A program made the translations under genes and the position numbers. This document shows positions 25,077-36,760 of a stretch of DNA of 64,000 bases, one piece after another (within the stretch, counting starts at the first letter, position 1; each line of letters opens with the position of its first letter). A model generated the notes under the pieces. That model was not told the DNA's origin and did not search any database. It saw nothing but the letters and a program-made list of their open reading frames with translations. The stretch comes from Cryptomeria japonica (lineage: Eukaryota > Streptophyta > Pinopsida > Cupressales > Cupressaceae), in the NCBI RefSeq assembly GCF_030272615.1, contig NC_081410.1, positions 141,553,349 to 141,617,348 of the forward strand, in the 5' to 3' direction.

Positions 25077-27990
25077 TCATTTCTTCTTTTTTTTTTTCTT
25101 TGAAGCTATGAAAAGACTAAGTGGAACATCAGTTTCTTCATCATTTCCCCCCTCTATAGTTGTTCTGCCCTCTGTTCCTGATCTTGATGTATGCCTAGTC
25201 CTATACTGAGGACGAGGACACTGAAGCGAAGGGGGGTCCTCTGCAATAACAAAGAAATGGGTTAAACTCAAAACATTTTTTATTATTGTTAGAAATATTT
25301 CATTAATTTAGAGAACATAACTATTGCGCTCTTTACCTGATAGGGCCACATCATTTTGTCTAGCCTCAGCCTCAACATGCTGAACACCTTCTAGATCATC
25401 TAGAGTTGAAATACCAAAGGTTACATTGATGTTGAACACCGATTGCAATTATATTTGTTTAAAGGAATAACAATGGTCCTCTTTACCTGATTGGGGAACA
25501 TCACGTTCCTGAAGTTGTGTACCCAAATCATGCTCCACTTGGTCACCACCCACTACGTGCTCTAAAATATTAACAAAAAAGGTTACATTAATTACTACTC
25601 TAATTATAAATTAAAAGTTTAATTGTATTAATAACTACATAAATAAATTTGAATAGCAAATGAATACCTCCACTACTAGGAAGCACATTTGGACCTTCAT
25701 GTGCAGGTGGTGTTTCACGATTAGTAAGCTACATTCCAAGGTCATGCACATTGTTATCATTGCTTGCTTATTTAAAACAAATACAATCACTTTATGTTGG
25801 AACTCGATATCAATTCAATTTGAAACAATTTCCATTTAGCATATTTACCTGTGTGATGGATGCACTCGAATATTGTGTATGCCCACTCAATTCGCATAGC
25901 CGATCAGCCACAACTTTATAGCCTTGCTGGTAGGCAATTCTCATGTCATCTTCTGTGGGCACTCTATTGAATTCAGAGCCCTAAATTTTTGCTTGGTATC
26001 CTGAATTTTGCTTGCATTGTTTGATAAAAAAAAAATCGTTTGCAATTTATTAATATTTTGATGCAATATTTTATTTACATGAGATACTTACAATTCGTGC
26101 AGCAAGTTTTATATAACCACCAGAGTCGAGTTTGTGTTGCCCGTGCTTTTCTTGTCTTGCCTTGGTTGCCTTTGACGTGTCACTCAGTCTATAAAAGGTT
26201 TGAAATATGTTAGATTATATAAAAATAAAGAGTAATTAATTAGTACATAATTACATTCTTAATAGTATCCCATACCTTCTTTTGGCGTTTGGTGGTGTAT
26301 TTCCTTTTTTCCTTTCAATTCTCTCCTTGGCATCCAAAATCAGGTCCTTCCACTCCCTCTCTTGAATCATGGGGGGACACTCGTACTTTAGGTTCTTCTC
26401 TAAATGGGTCATGTATTGGTCCCTCACATACTTTGGATATGTGCCAACTTTTTCAAGGAGCTTGGTTTTGTCAAATGTGTCATTTCCAAACCACTCAACC
26501 ATTTGGTTTGTCAATTCATCTTTTAACCTTTTTTCTTGGTCATTCCACCTTTTAAAGCAAAAAAAACTTGTTAGATTCAGAAATGAACTGAAGCTACATT
26601 TATTATAGTTCAAGAAATAGATCAAAGGAAAACTATTCTAGCAATGATATGAAATCAAAATTGTGGATTAGGGCTAGTTCACATATGATGTACCACCTTT
26701 TACGTATGGTGGGCCCAAATATCTGCAATGCAATGTCACTAAGATGTTTATAGAAAATATCATTTCCTGCAAAAAAATTCATGGGATCATTAGTCCAAAT
26801 CGAGTGATCATAAAGTAAATTAGAATTAGACTACATATAATAATAATTTTAAAGTACCTAGAACCTTTTGTATCTTTAAGGGAATCATTTGTTTGTCGCT
26901 CACCACCAATGCGGCCTGCAACATTCCCATACTAGCAATACGAGAAGATCCAGGAAATGATGGCATGTTATCAGCAGTAGTCACCTCTGGTGCATCCTCA
27001 TGTGCATCTCCTCATGCAGAAAATAAATCCACTATGAAATGCCCCCAAGAAAGAACACTTGAAGGGAAATAAACACATAACAAAAGGTAGAGCAAAAGAG
27101 GGATCTACACAACAGTGGGCAGGCCAATATGATGTGCAGTAGAGGATGTCTGCATGCTACGTGTTGCCGACATTGCAGTCGGCAATACAAGTGGGGCTAA
27201 CCTCTGATGAGGCGGCAGCGACATTTGCACAAGAACATTGACAACACCTGAAGAATAATACATTAAATATATCAAACATTAAATATATGAAAAGTGCAAG
27301 AATTGTAAACAAGGATGAACCTTTATTATGAACATTGATAATATCAAGTATGATGTGTTTTGGGTACTCAAAGTGATAAGCCAAGCAAGCGATAATCCAA
27401 GAAAATCGTCATCACCTAAAGTACCTGCAACACCCTGATCATGGCCACCACTTTCATGAGGGCGCATGAATTGCTGTAAAAATAACACTACATATTTTAG
27501 TTAATGACATAAAAGAGAATAAAATATAAACCATTATTGAACTTTTGTTATAATTAAAGCTTTCATTACTGCTTACTTGCAAGTTTTTTGTTGTCCGAAT
27601 CAATACTTGCACCCTCTCTCGTATCTCATCAGTCATAGGATGCATAGATGCCAAAGCAACAATCTCTTTACTAATTTTTCTAAGAGACTTTTTTATGAAT
27701 TCCATAGGGTGTGTGGAATTTTCTGGGTCATCATCGCTTAATCCTATTGAGTCCACATCCCTAGAGAGGTGCCAAGGTACTGCAACTCCCTTTCCCTTTC
27801 CCTGAACGTCCGTCTGTGTCAATAATATCATTAACAATTACAAAATTATTCTAAATCACTCAAAAAAAGAACATAATAATGCAACAGTTTGCTTCTATCT
27901 AATTTGTACAATTACAATGACGTTTACCTGCTTGGTTGAAGTGTCGCGACCTACATCCCTGTCTGCGCTATGTGATGGATCCATGTCGCC
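25077..27990 (-). CDS. Spliced TNPA-like gene of the CACTA element (predicted)
   Basis: A run of short minus-strand exons has consensus AG/GT borders and compatible phases. Approximate exons are 27990-27928, 27813-27577, 27473-27425, 27247-27115, 27007-26858, 26766-26697, 26548-26276, 26188-26092, 25980-25859, 25738-25668, 25561-25487, 25399-25337 and 25240-25077. The core exon pair reads DIALQIFGPTIRKR and RWNDQEKRLKDEL, then YPKYVRDQYMTHLEKN, ECPPMIQEREWKDLILDAKE, SDTSKATKARQEKHGQHK and GYIKLAARI. This pattern resembles the Ptta/En/Spm (Transposase_24, TNPA-like) family, which binds element ends. The C-terminus is a lysine run before TGA. Two donors are near-identical (CTATCAGGTAAAGAG and CAATCAGGTAAAGAGG), suggesting exon duplication. 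Exon calls are by eye; the 27247-27115 donor is least sure. Confidence 0.65.
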
Positions 27991-28097
27991 CTGTGACAAA
28001 GAAAAAATATAAAAAATGTTAGCGAAATTAAACCAATAGACTTAGCAAAAAAACTTCATAATAAAATGGTATATTGGATTCATTAATTGGAGGTTGG

Positions 28098-28771
28098 TTA
28101 ATTTAAATGGTATATAGTATGTACCACCCCCATGATATTAACTTTGTTTGTATCTATACGATTCAAACTGTAATTGATTAGAAGTTCTTCGCCTGCACTT
28201 ATTGATTTTATCGCACATACGAATACATGATTTTTCGTGCGCACCTCAAATATGCAATTGGGTTGTTTATTAGTTGACCCAGGTCGCGTACTATTTATAA
28301 AACCTGCAATATTCCTTGTTGCTTTTGGCCGACCATCAATGTATACCACCACTCATTTACTTTGATCATTATCTTTCTGTTGTATATAATTTGCTGACAG
28401 TGCATACCTACGCATACTTTTTTTATATCGAACAATCTGCATCCAATTATTGTAATTGTAACAAGGTCTGACAAACTCCATCAATTTAGCAACTTTTTTG
28501 TAACAGACCTTTATGTCGTCCATGGAAAATTGGTCGAAACCATATAACGACGAAGGTGCTATGTGATATATCCTATCGTTAACACAAAAATCAGTGTTTA
28601 TTGGAGGAAGTTCCTTAGGCACCCATTGTTTCTGTAGATGTTTGTACCTCAATGGCACCTCAATTTCGCCTTTGGTCTCATCATCATAAGAACATGACCC
28701 CCCTTGAGCAAGGAAAAATTTCATGTGTATTGAATTTTCTTCTAATCTTTTGACCTCTTGTTGATCTCCCT
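28098..28771 (-). CDS. SET-like domain exon(s), possible 5' part of the TNPA-like gene
   Basis: Minus strand. An N-terminal part (28724-28356, open to about 28771) includes YKHLQKQWVPKELPPINTD and FVRPCYNYNNWMQIVRY. It is followed by an in-frame TGA (28353-28355) and then YIDGRPKATRNIAGFINST, NKQPNCIFEV, VFVCAIKSISAGEELLINY. The end matches the SET-domain C-terminal signature (FINxS...PNC, then GEELxxxY), the AdoMet/lysine-binding knot of protein lysine methyltransferases. A donor at about 28137 leaves phase 0 and joins in frame to the next exon (GDMDPSHSAD, 27990). The TGA means either a pseudogene or an unrecognised short intron. The SET call is moderately sure; catalytic activity is unknown. 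Confidence 0.55.
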
Positions 28772-31260
28772 ATTGTAGACCTACTACATCAGTTATGATC
28801 AATTACATTATGTTTTTCCATGATGAAAGCATACACTAACATGTTCCAGAAACATCAAAGCATTTCAAAATTGAGGTATATTTGTTAATTTTTTATTTAC
28901 ATATATGTTTGGAACATATTAACACAAACTGTAATGTTATGAAGCTTCCTCCGCTAGATACCTCCCTAGAACTGGTTCAAGATGACTCTCACGCACATTT
29001 GTAAATGTGCAAGGAAACACGGATATGCCTAAGTCTGAGAGCATAGTATAACTGGGGTATGTAGATGACAATGACAAGCCTTATGTATAGGTATAAGGAA
29101 AATAATTTTGAGCAACACATCACTTTGAAACACACATTAAAAGAAGACATGGAACAGAATAGCTACACCAACAAAACAGTGAATAAGAAGTAAACAAAGC
29201 CAAGTTTCATTGAAAATATAGTAAAGATATTCTAGGATACTGTTAAGAGCAGACACAAAGCCTCCTAAAGAAGTCGTGAGAAGATGATATACAATAAGAA
29301 CCAAATGCACATGGCAAAGTACAAGTGATAACAGTCCTAGCCAAATTAATAATAGTGAGATCATGGGAAAAGATTTGAAATGTAAATCTCAATGACAACC
29401 CAACCAAAGAGAAAAAGTTAGGACAAAGCCTATAAAAAAGAGATAGCCACGAAATAGTAACAAGGAGTCTATACACAATAAGATAGATCAATCCATGGTA
29501 TAAATCATAGAACAACTAAAATCATGAACCTTAATACCATGAAGAGAAAACCCAAAAGTTGATTTTGATAGTGAGATGAGTCATGAAGAATCCTCAAGTA
29601 GAGAGACTATATATTTGGCTGGTACGAGGGCAACTTATAGGCAAACACAGTAAAAAATAGTCATCGCTAGCTACTGTGTTTGATAATATTTATTGTAGAT
29701 TCAATGTTTCAAAAGAAATAAAAATGGCCCATCACTTTCATTGGAAACATAGTCAAAATGCTAAAATCATTGTCAAATTATATACATAAAAGACTCTGAC
29801 CAAATCTAGGAATAGAGAAAAAGTAGTAAAACGAATGTTCACTATCAAATAGGGAAGAGAGCAGTCTCAAAACACCAAAACACTTTAGGATAGTTGAACA
29901 AAAGACTTGGTCTGCAACTCTATCTTGTCTTTTCAATGATGATGAAGGCTCTTGTAGAATTAATTGTGCATTGTATTTCCATCTTTGTTCTAATCCTTAG
30001 CTTGCAAGATCACCATGTCTTGGGTATGGGGTGATCATTGTTTTTTCTCTCGCTACTGCTATGGTACTCATTGATGTTGATATTGAACCCAAATCACAAG
30101 CCTGGGTTGTCCCTTTACTTCCTCTAGGACTGTGTAGGTCTTCATTATCATTGTGATCTTTGACTGTAAATGAAAATTTGTGTGTTATAATCCTAAAGAC
30201 TGTTTACACATGCAATGAACTTCTTTTATTCCTCTCATGAGGACCTCAGTCTTGGCTATTCTATTTAATCCTTCATGAATGTGTACTTTGTGACAGTTAA
30301 AATAATTGTGACTCTAATATGAAATTATTTTAAATGTGATCTAGCATGGTGATGATGTCATTGTTTTATTTGAAGTTAATGACGAATGACAATCATTTTC
30401 ATTGATAAGACTATTGTGATAACATGCACTTCATTTCACTATAAAATCTTACTTAGACTATCGTTTACTCCTTTTAATTCTTATTCATAGGTATATATCC
30501 CCGTGCTTTTGACTGTTGTAACTTATAACTACTTTTTTTTGTCTTCTAGGCCTAGATACATCTTCATGAAATTAATTATTTGGAAAGATGCATGTTGTGT
30601 TTGACCATGATTGTAATAATCAAGTCTCTTTAAATTAGATGCTTTATAGTATGCTCTTAGACTTAGGCATATCTGCTTCCTCTGCTAGATACCTCCCTAG
30701 AACTGGTTAGCTCGTTCTTCGTTGTGTATACGTCCTAGTGCCATGGTAGGGGCAGGGTGGGAGAGAGAGAAAAGAGAAAGAGAGGTCGATTGCCCTCCGG
30801 GGCGTATAGAATTCATGGTGGCAAAAGGGGAAGACTGAACATCAACCAAGGCATGGGGGCAACATTAAAATACTTCTGATGATGTTGACCTAGGAATGAC
30901 AAAGCACAGGTAGTTGTGAAATGAAGCATATAGCTCAAGCAATGGGTGGGACGCAAGCAATTCCTCGTATATGCAAATCAATGAATGAAGGTGAAGATTC
31001 AGCTACCTTGAATGGTGAAGATTCTACCCAAGCAATTCCATAAATTATGCAAATCCAAAATTCCTCATGCAAATATTATGCAAATCCGAAGATTCAATGA
31101 ATGCAGGTGAAGATTCAGAATTTCCTCATATTATGCGAATCCGAAATGAAGGTGAAGATTCTACCTCAAATGGTGAGTGTGTCGTTTGATCTTGCCAGGG
31201 GTTGAGCTCGATGTGGAAGCCTGCACGGGATTGCAAATGCACAAATGACTTGCCCTCTTT
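28772..31260. other. Upstream region of the CACTA-internal gene, with rearranged repeats
   Basis: A 34-bp direct repeat (GCTTCCTCYGCTAGATACCT...) lies at 28944-28977 and 30675-30708. The words next to the right copy recur in inverted orientation at 29023-29050 versus 30644-30672. Short ORFs between (29137-29515) show no motif. At 30955-31170 there is a degenerate repeat of GGTGAAGATTC and TATGCAAATCC words. Confidence 0.5.
30955..31170. repeat. Degenerate short tandem repeat
   Basis: GGTGAAGATTC recurs at about 30990, 31014, 31109 and 31151, interleaved with AATTCCTC and ATTATGCAAATCCGAA words. The period is irregular. Confidence 0.6.
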
Positions 31261-31269
31261 TGTTTTTTT

Positions 31270-31477
31270 AAAGTATAATGCCCGTCGTCGTCGCAATTTC
31301 GATGAACACAGGCACTTTTAAAAAAACAAAAACAAATTTCATTGCTAATGCCTTCTTTGTCGAAACCAAATGTGAAATTATCGTCAGAATTCTGACGAAT
31401 TCATGCATTTCTTAAAAAAAATAAAATTGGTCACAATATACCTTCTCCGTCGGAATTATAAACCAAATATATTAGTG
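31270..31477. repeat. Right subterminal region of the CACTA-like element
   Basis: It contains CCGTCGTCGTCG, GTCAGAATTCTGACGAA (itself nearly palindromic) and CTCCGTCGGAATTAT, ending in TAGTG at the LINE junction. The vocabulary matches the left subterminal region and the fragment at 3240-3415. Confidence 0.7.
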
Positions 31478-31480
31478 TTA

Positions 31481-32552
31481 TGAGGATCTTCCCATGCTGA
31501 GCCATCCACCAGACGAAGTTAATTTTAGGGATAAGCTGAGAGTTCCAAACTCCTCTCCAACTCTAGCAATCATTCATAGGGGTGAACAGGAGATTGTAGG
31601 CTGACTTAACACTGAAAGTACATGAGGGATTCATATCCCAAACAAACTTATCAGTATGAGCTAAACATGGGACCCTGACCTTCTCAAGAAGAGATTATAA
31701 CTCTCCAACCAAATGGTCCTAATGCATATTATTTCCCAGACCATTAGCAAGCCTCAACCAGTAGCGAGAGGGAGAAATGTAGTTTATCACAAGAGGACCT
31801 AGCGAGTCCTTAAGAGTTCCCATGAGGCAACTGAAGCGGGAAGAGGCCAGGGGTCTATCGCCAATCTAGTTGTCCTCCCAGAATGTGATCTTCTCACCAT
31901 TGCCCACCTGCCATTTTAGGCCCTATTTAAGCAACTTCCTATTTTTGACAATGTTGTTCCATATCTTAGACCCAGGTGGAAGCTCATTACAAGAAAGGAG
32001 GGAAGAGAAGGGGGTGTGATTGAAATAATTTTCCCTCATGATCTTGCTCTAGTCAGTTTTTTCCTTCATAAGTTTCCAACCAATTTTAGTCAGCAAAGCC
32101 TTGTTCAGGTCTGAAATTTTTCTGATCCCTAGGCCTCCCATGTACTTAGGTTTGCACACCACCTCCCAATTGACTAAGTTGATTCTAGACTTTTCCTCCA
32201 TCCCTATCCATAGAAAAATTCTTTGGATTTTCTCAAGTTTCTTAGTCATGGCAATGGATATCTTGAATAGAGATAGAAAATAGACCAGGACACCTTGAAG
32301 AGAGGCCAACAAAAGTTAGAGTTTACCCGCACTACTCAGAGTTTTTCTAGTCCAGCCAGCGAGTTTCTTCTGCATTCTTTTAAAGATTGACTCCCAGAAA
32401 TGGGAGGTGACCTCCTTAATAGTGAGGAGAAGACCCTAGTAGGAATTAGGGAGATCAACGACATAACATCCAAGGATTTGCATAAGTTTACCTTGGAGAT
32501 TTCTATCAGTGTTGAAAAAATAAATTTTGCTCTTGTTATAGTTGATAAGTTG
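31481..32552 (-). pseudogene. LINE ORF2 middle part (post-RT region and zf-RVT N-half)
   Basis: Minus strand from 32552: QLINYNKSKIYFFNTDRNLQ, QKKLAGWTRKTLSSAGK, GVLVYFLSLFKIS, AMTKKLEKIQRIFLWIG, CKPKYMGGLGIRKISDLNKA, GLKWQVGNGEKITFWEDN, FVWDMNPSCTFSVKSAYNLL and PKINFVWWMAQHGKILI. This is the standard order in plant L1-type ORF2 after the RT core. Stops (for example TAG in the LAHTDKF and WEDN regions) make it inactive. It is bounded on the right by a Copia LTR and on the left by the CACTA end. Confidence 0.9.
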
Positions 32553-32915
32553 TGTGAGAGTTGAGAAATACAATACTACAGGAGCCCAAATGATCTCTGC
32601 AAGCTGAATAAACCTGTTACAAGGAGAAGCAAGGAAGCAATAGAGAAAACATAAACACAGGAAAAATGCTCAAGAAGATGAGAGCTTCGTACTCACAAAA
32701 ATGTGTAATAGAATAATGATACAAAAGAAAGAATTCAACCTTTAATAGGTCAAAAAACCCTAAAAGGAAAACCCTAGGCTTGCACATAATAATTAATAAA
32801 ATAATTAATTATTATGCACCTAATGTTAGCTTAAGTGTAAAAGAGATAAAGAGGAACTTAATTAATTAAATAAATGTCGTTTAATTAATCAAGTAAAGAC
32901 CCGATTACTCTAACA
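32553..32915 (-). repeat. 3' LTR of Copia element 1
   Basis: On the minus strand it starts TGTTAGAGTAATCGGG and ends CTCTCACA, giving 8-bp imperfect terminal inverted repeats. It is AT-rich with TTAATTAAT words and an AACCCTA-type stretch. A polypurine tract abuts its start at 32916-32922. Confidence 0.75.
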
Positions 32916-33126
32916 CCCCCCTCAAGCTAGACTTAGGGAGAAGCTAAAACCTAGAACAACTACTGAAAGCAGGAAAGATGGGTCCCAATAACAAGGCCTG
33001 ATCAGGTACCCAAATACAGTGAAATCTCTATGAAACGGAGAAAAAGGAGAAAACCCAGTGGGAAAAAACTTATCTCCAAAAAGAGATAAAAGAACATGCT
33101 GAAAGAAATAAGAAGGAAGGAAGGCC

Positions 33127-36100
33127 TCATAAAGACCCCCCAGGGACAACTTCCTTCACCCCAAGCATAGAGTTCAACTGAAGATAGCGTGACGATGCAA
33201 AAGGTTTCGTGAAGATGTTTGCAACCTGCTCGGTAGTGGGAATGTACTCCGGAATGAGAGAAACATCCTGAATCAACTGGCGGATGAAATGCATGTGAAA
33301 CTCAATGTGCTTCGTCCACTGATGCTCTACCAGGTTGAGAGAAATGTGAATAGCACTCTGATTGTCACACCAAAGAATAGTGAGACTATCAGGAGGAAAA
33401 CCAAACTCAGTCATCAATTGTCGAAGCCATAAGATCTCCTGATTGACGAGCACAACAGCTCGGTACTCAACCTCTATAGATGATAAAGCATGAGCAGTCT
33501 GCTTCTTACAAGACCATGTGATAGGACCAGAGCCAAGATAGAAAACAAAGCCAGAAGTAGACTTCCAATCATTGACATCACTAGCCCAATCTGAGTCAGT
33601 GTAGCCAATAATATGAGGTTCCCCTGATTTGTAGTGAATGCCATGAGAAATAGAGCCCCAAATGTACCACAAAATACGTTTGGCAGCTTGCCAATGACTC
33701 TCATGAGGATCATAGGAGAATCGAGAGATAAGGCCAACGGCAAAGGAAAAATCAGGACGAGTTTGTCAGGTACAACAAACTGCCAACCAACTGCCTGTAA
33801 AGTGTAGAATTTACTGAAGGAGTGGGGCACGTAGGAATGAAAACAACCCCTGACTGAAAAGGAGTGGGGGAAGGCTTGCAATCAAGCATACCAAAGCATT
33901 GAAGCATATTAAGAGCATACTTCTGCTGGTAAATATAGATCCCATCAGAAGAATAAATCACCTGAAGACCAAGAAAATAGTGCAGAAGACCAAGATCTGT
34001 CATCTCAAACTGATCCATCAAAGCTCGTTGAACATGCCTAATCATAGAGGATGAGCTACCTATTATGAGGAGATCATGAACATAGAGCACAAGAATCGGG
34101 ATCTCACCCTCAAGATACTGAATGTACACTGTGTGATTGGAATGACTGCACGTGAAACTAGTGGAGAGCAAGAAAGAGTCCATCTTCTCATACCAAGCCC
34201 GAGGGGCCTGTTTGAGACCATACAACGAACGCCGAAGTCTGCAAACCAAAGAATTGTCCTGCACAAATCCCTGAGACTGCTCCATATAGATTTACTCCTA
34301 TAGGCCCCCATGCAAGAAAGCACTCTTCACGTCCATTTGAAAAACGAGGCATCCCTTAGAAGCTACAAGGGATAACACAAAAGAAATAGAGTTCATATTG
34401 GCGACAGGGGCAAATGTCTCAGAGTAATCAATACCCTAAACCTGCGAGAAACCCTTCACAACAAGATGTGCTTTGTACTTATCAATCAAACCATCAACAA
34501 CATACTTGGTGCGATACAACCATCGACACTGAACCATCTTTCTACCCTTAGGAAGATGACAAAGATCCCAAGTATTATTCCTCATCAAAGAAGAATACTC
34601 CTCCTCCATAACGCAATCCCACTCAGGGTGTCCTGTTGCCTCTGAAAACTTCTGAGGATTATCTAAAATGGCATGACTCAAAAGACTAGAACCCACAGTA
34701 TGAGAACGAGCGTGTTGAGTATCTGAAGGATCATCGACCATAGATCCTGCCACCTCAATAGTAAAGCGAGCCCACTTGGGCATCTGAGGGGGAAAAGGTG
34801 GAGGTGGGGATGTTAGATTATCAAAAACATCATCATAATCATCCTCAAAATAATCTCGAAGAGATGCAGTGGGAGGAGTAGGCACTGAAGACAGGGTATC
34901 CACTGTGGGAAGGCGCTCATCAAACTGAACATCCCGTAGAAACATGACCTCTTTGGAATCAAGATCAAACAACCTGTATGCCTTAACATCCTCACAGTAC
35001 CCAACAAAAATAAGGGGTCAACTCTTTCGCTCCATTGCTTTCCTCTGAGCATCAGGAATAAATGCCCATGCCTCACTGCCAAATACTCGGAAAAAAGAAA
35101 CATCAGGCTTGTCTGGAGAAGTCATTAATAAATGTGAGTACATAATTGGCCCTAGAAAAAGGAGTAGGGAATGATATGAGGTCACTGTGAATCAACTCCA
35201 GAGGTGCCAATGCACGAGGGGCTCTTCCCTTCGGAAAGGGATCCCTGTGATGCTTGCCAAACACACAACCATGACAAACACTATCAGTGCAGGAAATCGG
35301 TGGGAGCCCAAGAACAGGTGCTTGTGTACTCATTTTCTAAAGATATCTGTAATTGACATGGCCCAAGCGCTCATGTCAAATCTTACTCACTAAATCTGCA
35401 TGTGCTATAAGAGATGAACCTGCACCTGCAGAGGGCTCAAATCCATCAAATTTGTAAAGGCGAGATGCAATATCAACACTCCTAGTAGCCACAACCAAAT
35501 CAAAGTCATGGAGGTCCTGAATAACCACATAATGTGGTGAGAACTCAACTGTCTTACCAGAGCCAGAATGACAAATCTGATAAATGGACAAGAGGTTCGT
35601 TGAGATGTTAGGGACAACCAAAACATCCTGCAAAGTACCCCCATCCAAAGAGACAGAACCTGAACCCAAGACTGAAAACTGAACAAAGTCACCCACTACA
35701 ATCTGTGAAGTACCACAAGAGGCAAGAGAAGTAACCAACTGCTGAGTGTGAGTCATATGGTGAGAAGCACCAAAATCTAAAATCCAAGTGGACCCATAGG
35801 TCAAAGCTTGAGCAGTGAGAGCATGACCTTTCCCTATGGAAGGAGAAGACACCTGAGGTGAGGAGATGTGATGTTGTTGCATGGCTTCCTTTAAAGCCTC
35901 TAATCGTTTCTAGCACCTGGAAACTGGATGTCCTTCCTTGCCACAAAAACTGCAAGTATCTCCTGATTTCTTCTTAGTCTTAGAGGAAGACTCACCAGAT
36001 TGTGGAGATTTTCCTTGTTTCAGATGAAATGGTGGTTTAGAATCCGACTTAGGAGGTGGCTTGGAGGAATGCTCACTACCTGCAGAATTCTTCTTTGGCT

Positions 36101-36760
36101 TCGGTTTCTACTTTTGCTTCTCCTTAGAGGACTGAGCAACCAATGCTTTGTTCTTGGACCCTAAGAGCATGTCCAGCCGAGAAAGGTGAGACTGTTCACG
36201 AGACAAACACTCACAAAACATATCAAAGGTAGGCATGGTGAAACGAGCACCCAAGCCATCCATGGTGGATTAGAAAGCAGAGGCAAAAAACTGAAAGGGA
36301 CCCCGAAGCTTCGAAAGGATCAAGTGAATGTGCTCTGTGTCTGTCTTGGTCTTTCCACACCCCTGGAGAACAGATCTGGTAGTCTTGAATTTGTTCAAAA
36401 AATCCTCAATGGTGGGAAAGGAATCAGGTAACAAGGAAACTGACTCTGCCTCAATCTGTAATGCTTGGATCTCATTAACTCTCCTGAAGAGAGTCTCAAA
36501 CTTCAACCACATATTGCGAGGAGTGAGAAACTCATCAAGGCGAAACAAAAGAGTGTCAGAAACATGTAATGAGAACAAACTCATGGCCTCATCCATCTTG
36601 TTTTTGTGCTGAAGAAGCTCATAAGGACGCTGCAACAGAGGCTGAACCTCATCCAAATAAGACCACAACCCTCATTCCCTAAGAAGCCTCATGATGCGAG
36701 GCTTCCAAGTGTGATAGTTGTGTGATGTCAACAACTCAACAAAAGGATCTACCATGAAAC
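33127..36760 (-). pseudogene. Copia 1 gag-pol polyprotein, decayed
   Basis: Minus strand: Gag from about 36750 (MVDPFVELLTSHNYHTWKPR). CCHC knuckle CSFCGKEGHPVSRC near 35950. Protease ILDFGASHHMT with the catalytic D-S/T-G changed to DFG. GAG-pre-integrase and integrase start (CHGCVFGKHHRDPFPKG, LELIHSDL, FINDFSR). The frame then jumps directly to KPDVSFFRVFG-like text, so the integrase core with its second Asp and Glu is deleted (near 35110). RT has YGLKQAPRAWY but LYVHDLLI where the family has YVDD. RNase H has DSDWASDVNDWKSTSG. Several stops are present. Inactive by at least four independent lesions. Confidence 0.9.

Larger units (their letters stand above)
18546..31477. mobile_element. 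Large CACTA/EnSpm-like element (12.9 kb) inserted in a LINE
   Basis: The right end reads TAGTG (31473-31477), i.e. CACTAATATATTTGG on the minus strand. The left end (18546, TACGAGTACATTCTGGG) aligns to it with mostly transition differences. Both are followed 20-30 bp inward by a CGACGG word and CGTCGG-rich subterminal DNA (18570-19040 and 31270-31455). Flanking triplets are TAA (18543-18545) and TTA (31478-31480), consistent with a decayed 3-bp target duplication. The LINE reading frame resumes exactly across the gap. Inside are a TNPA-like spliced gene and a SET-like domain; no TNP2 transposase was seen, so it is probably non-autonomous. Confidence 0.65.

Noticed and set aside
29137-29515. 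Hydrophobic minus-strand ORFs as membrane proteins
   Set aside because: They overlap in different frames and lack any recognisable motif or start context; probably chance in AT-rich DNA.
36186-36612. Plus-strand ORFs over the Copia 1 gag
   Set aside because: They are antisense shadows of gag.
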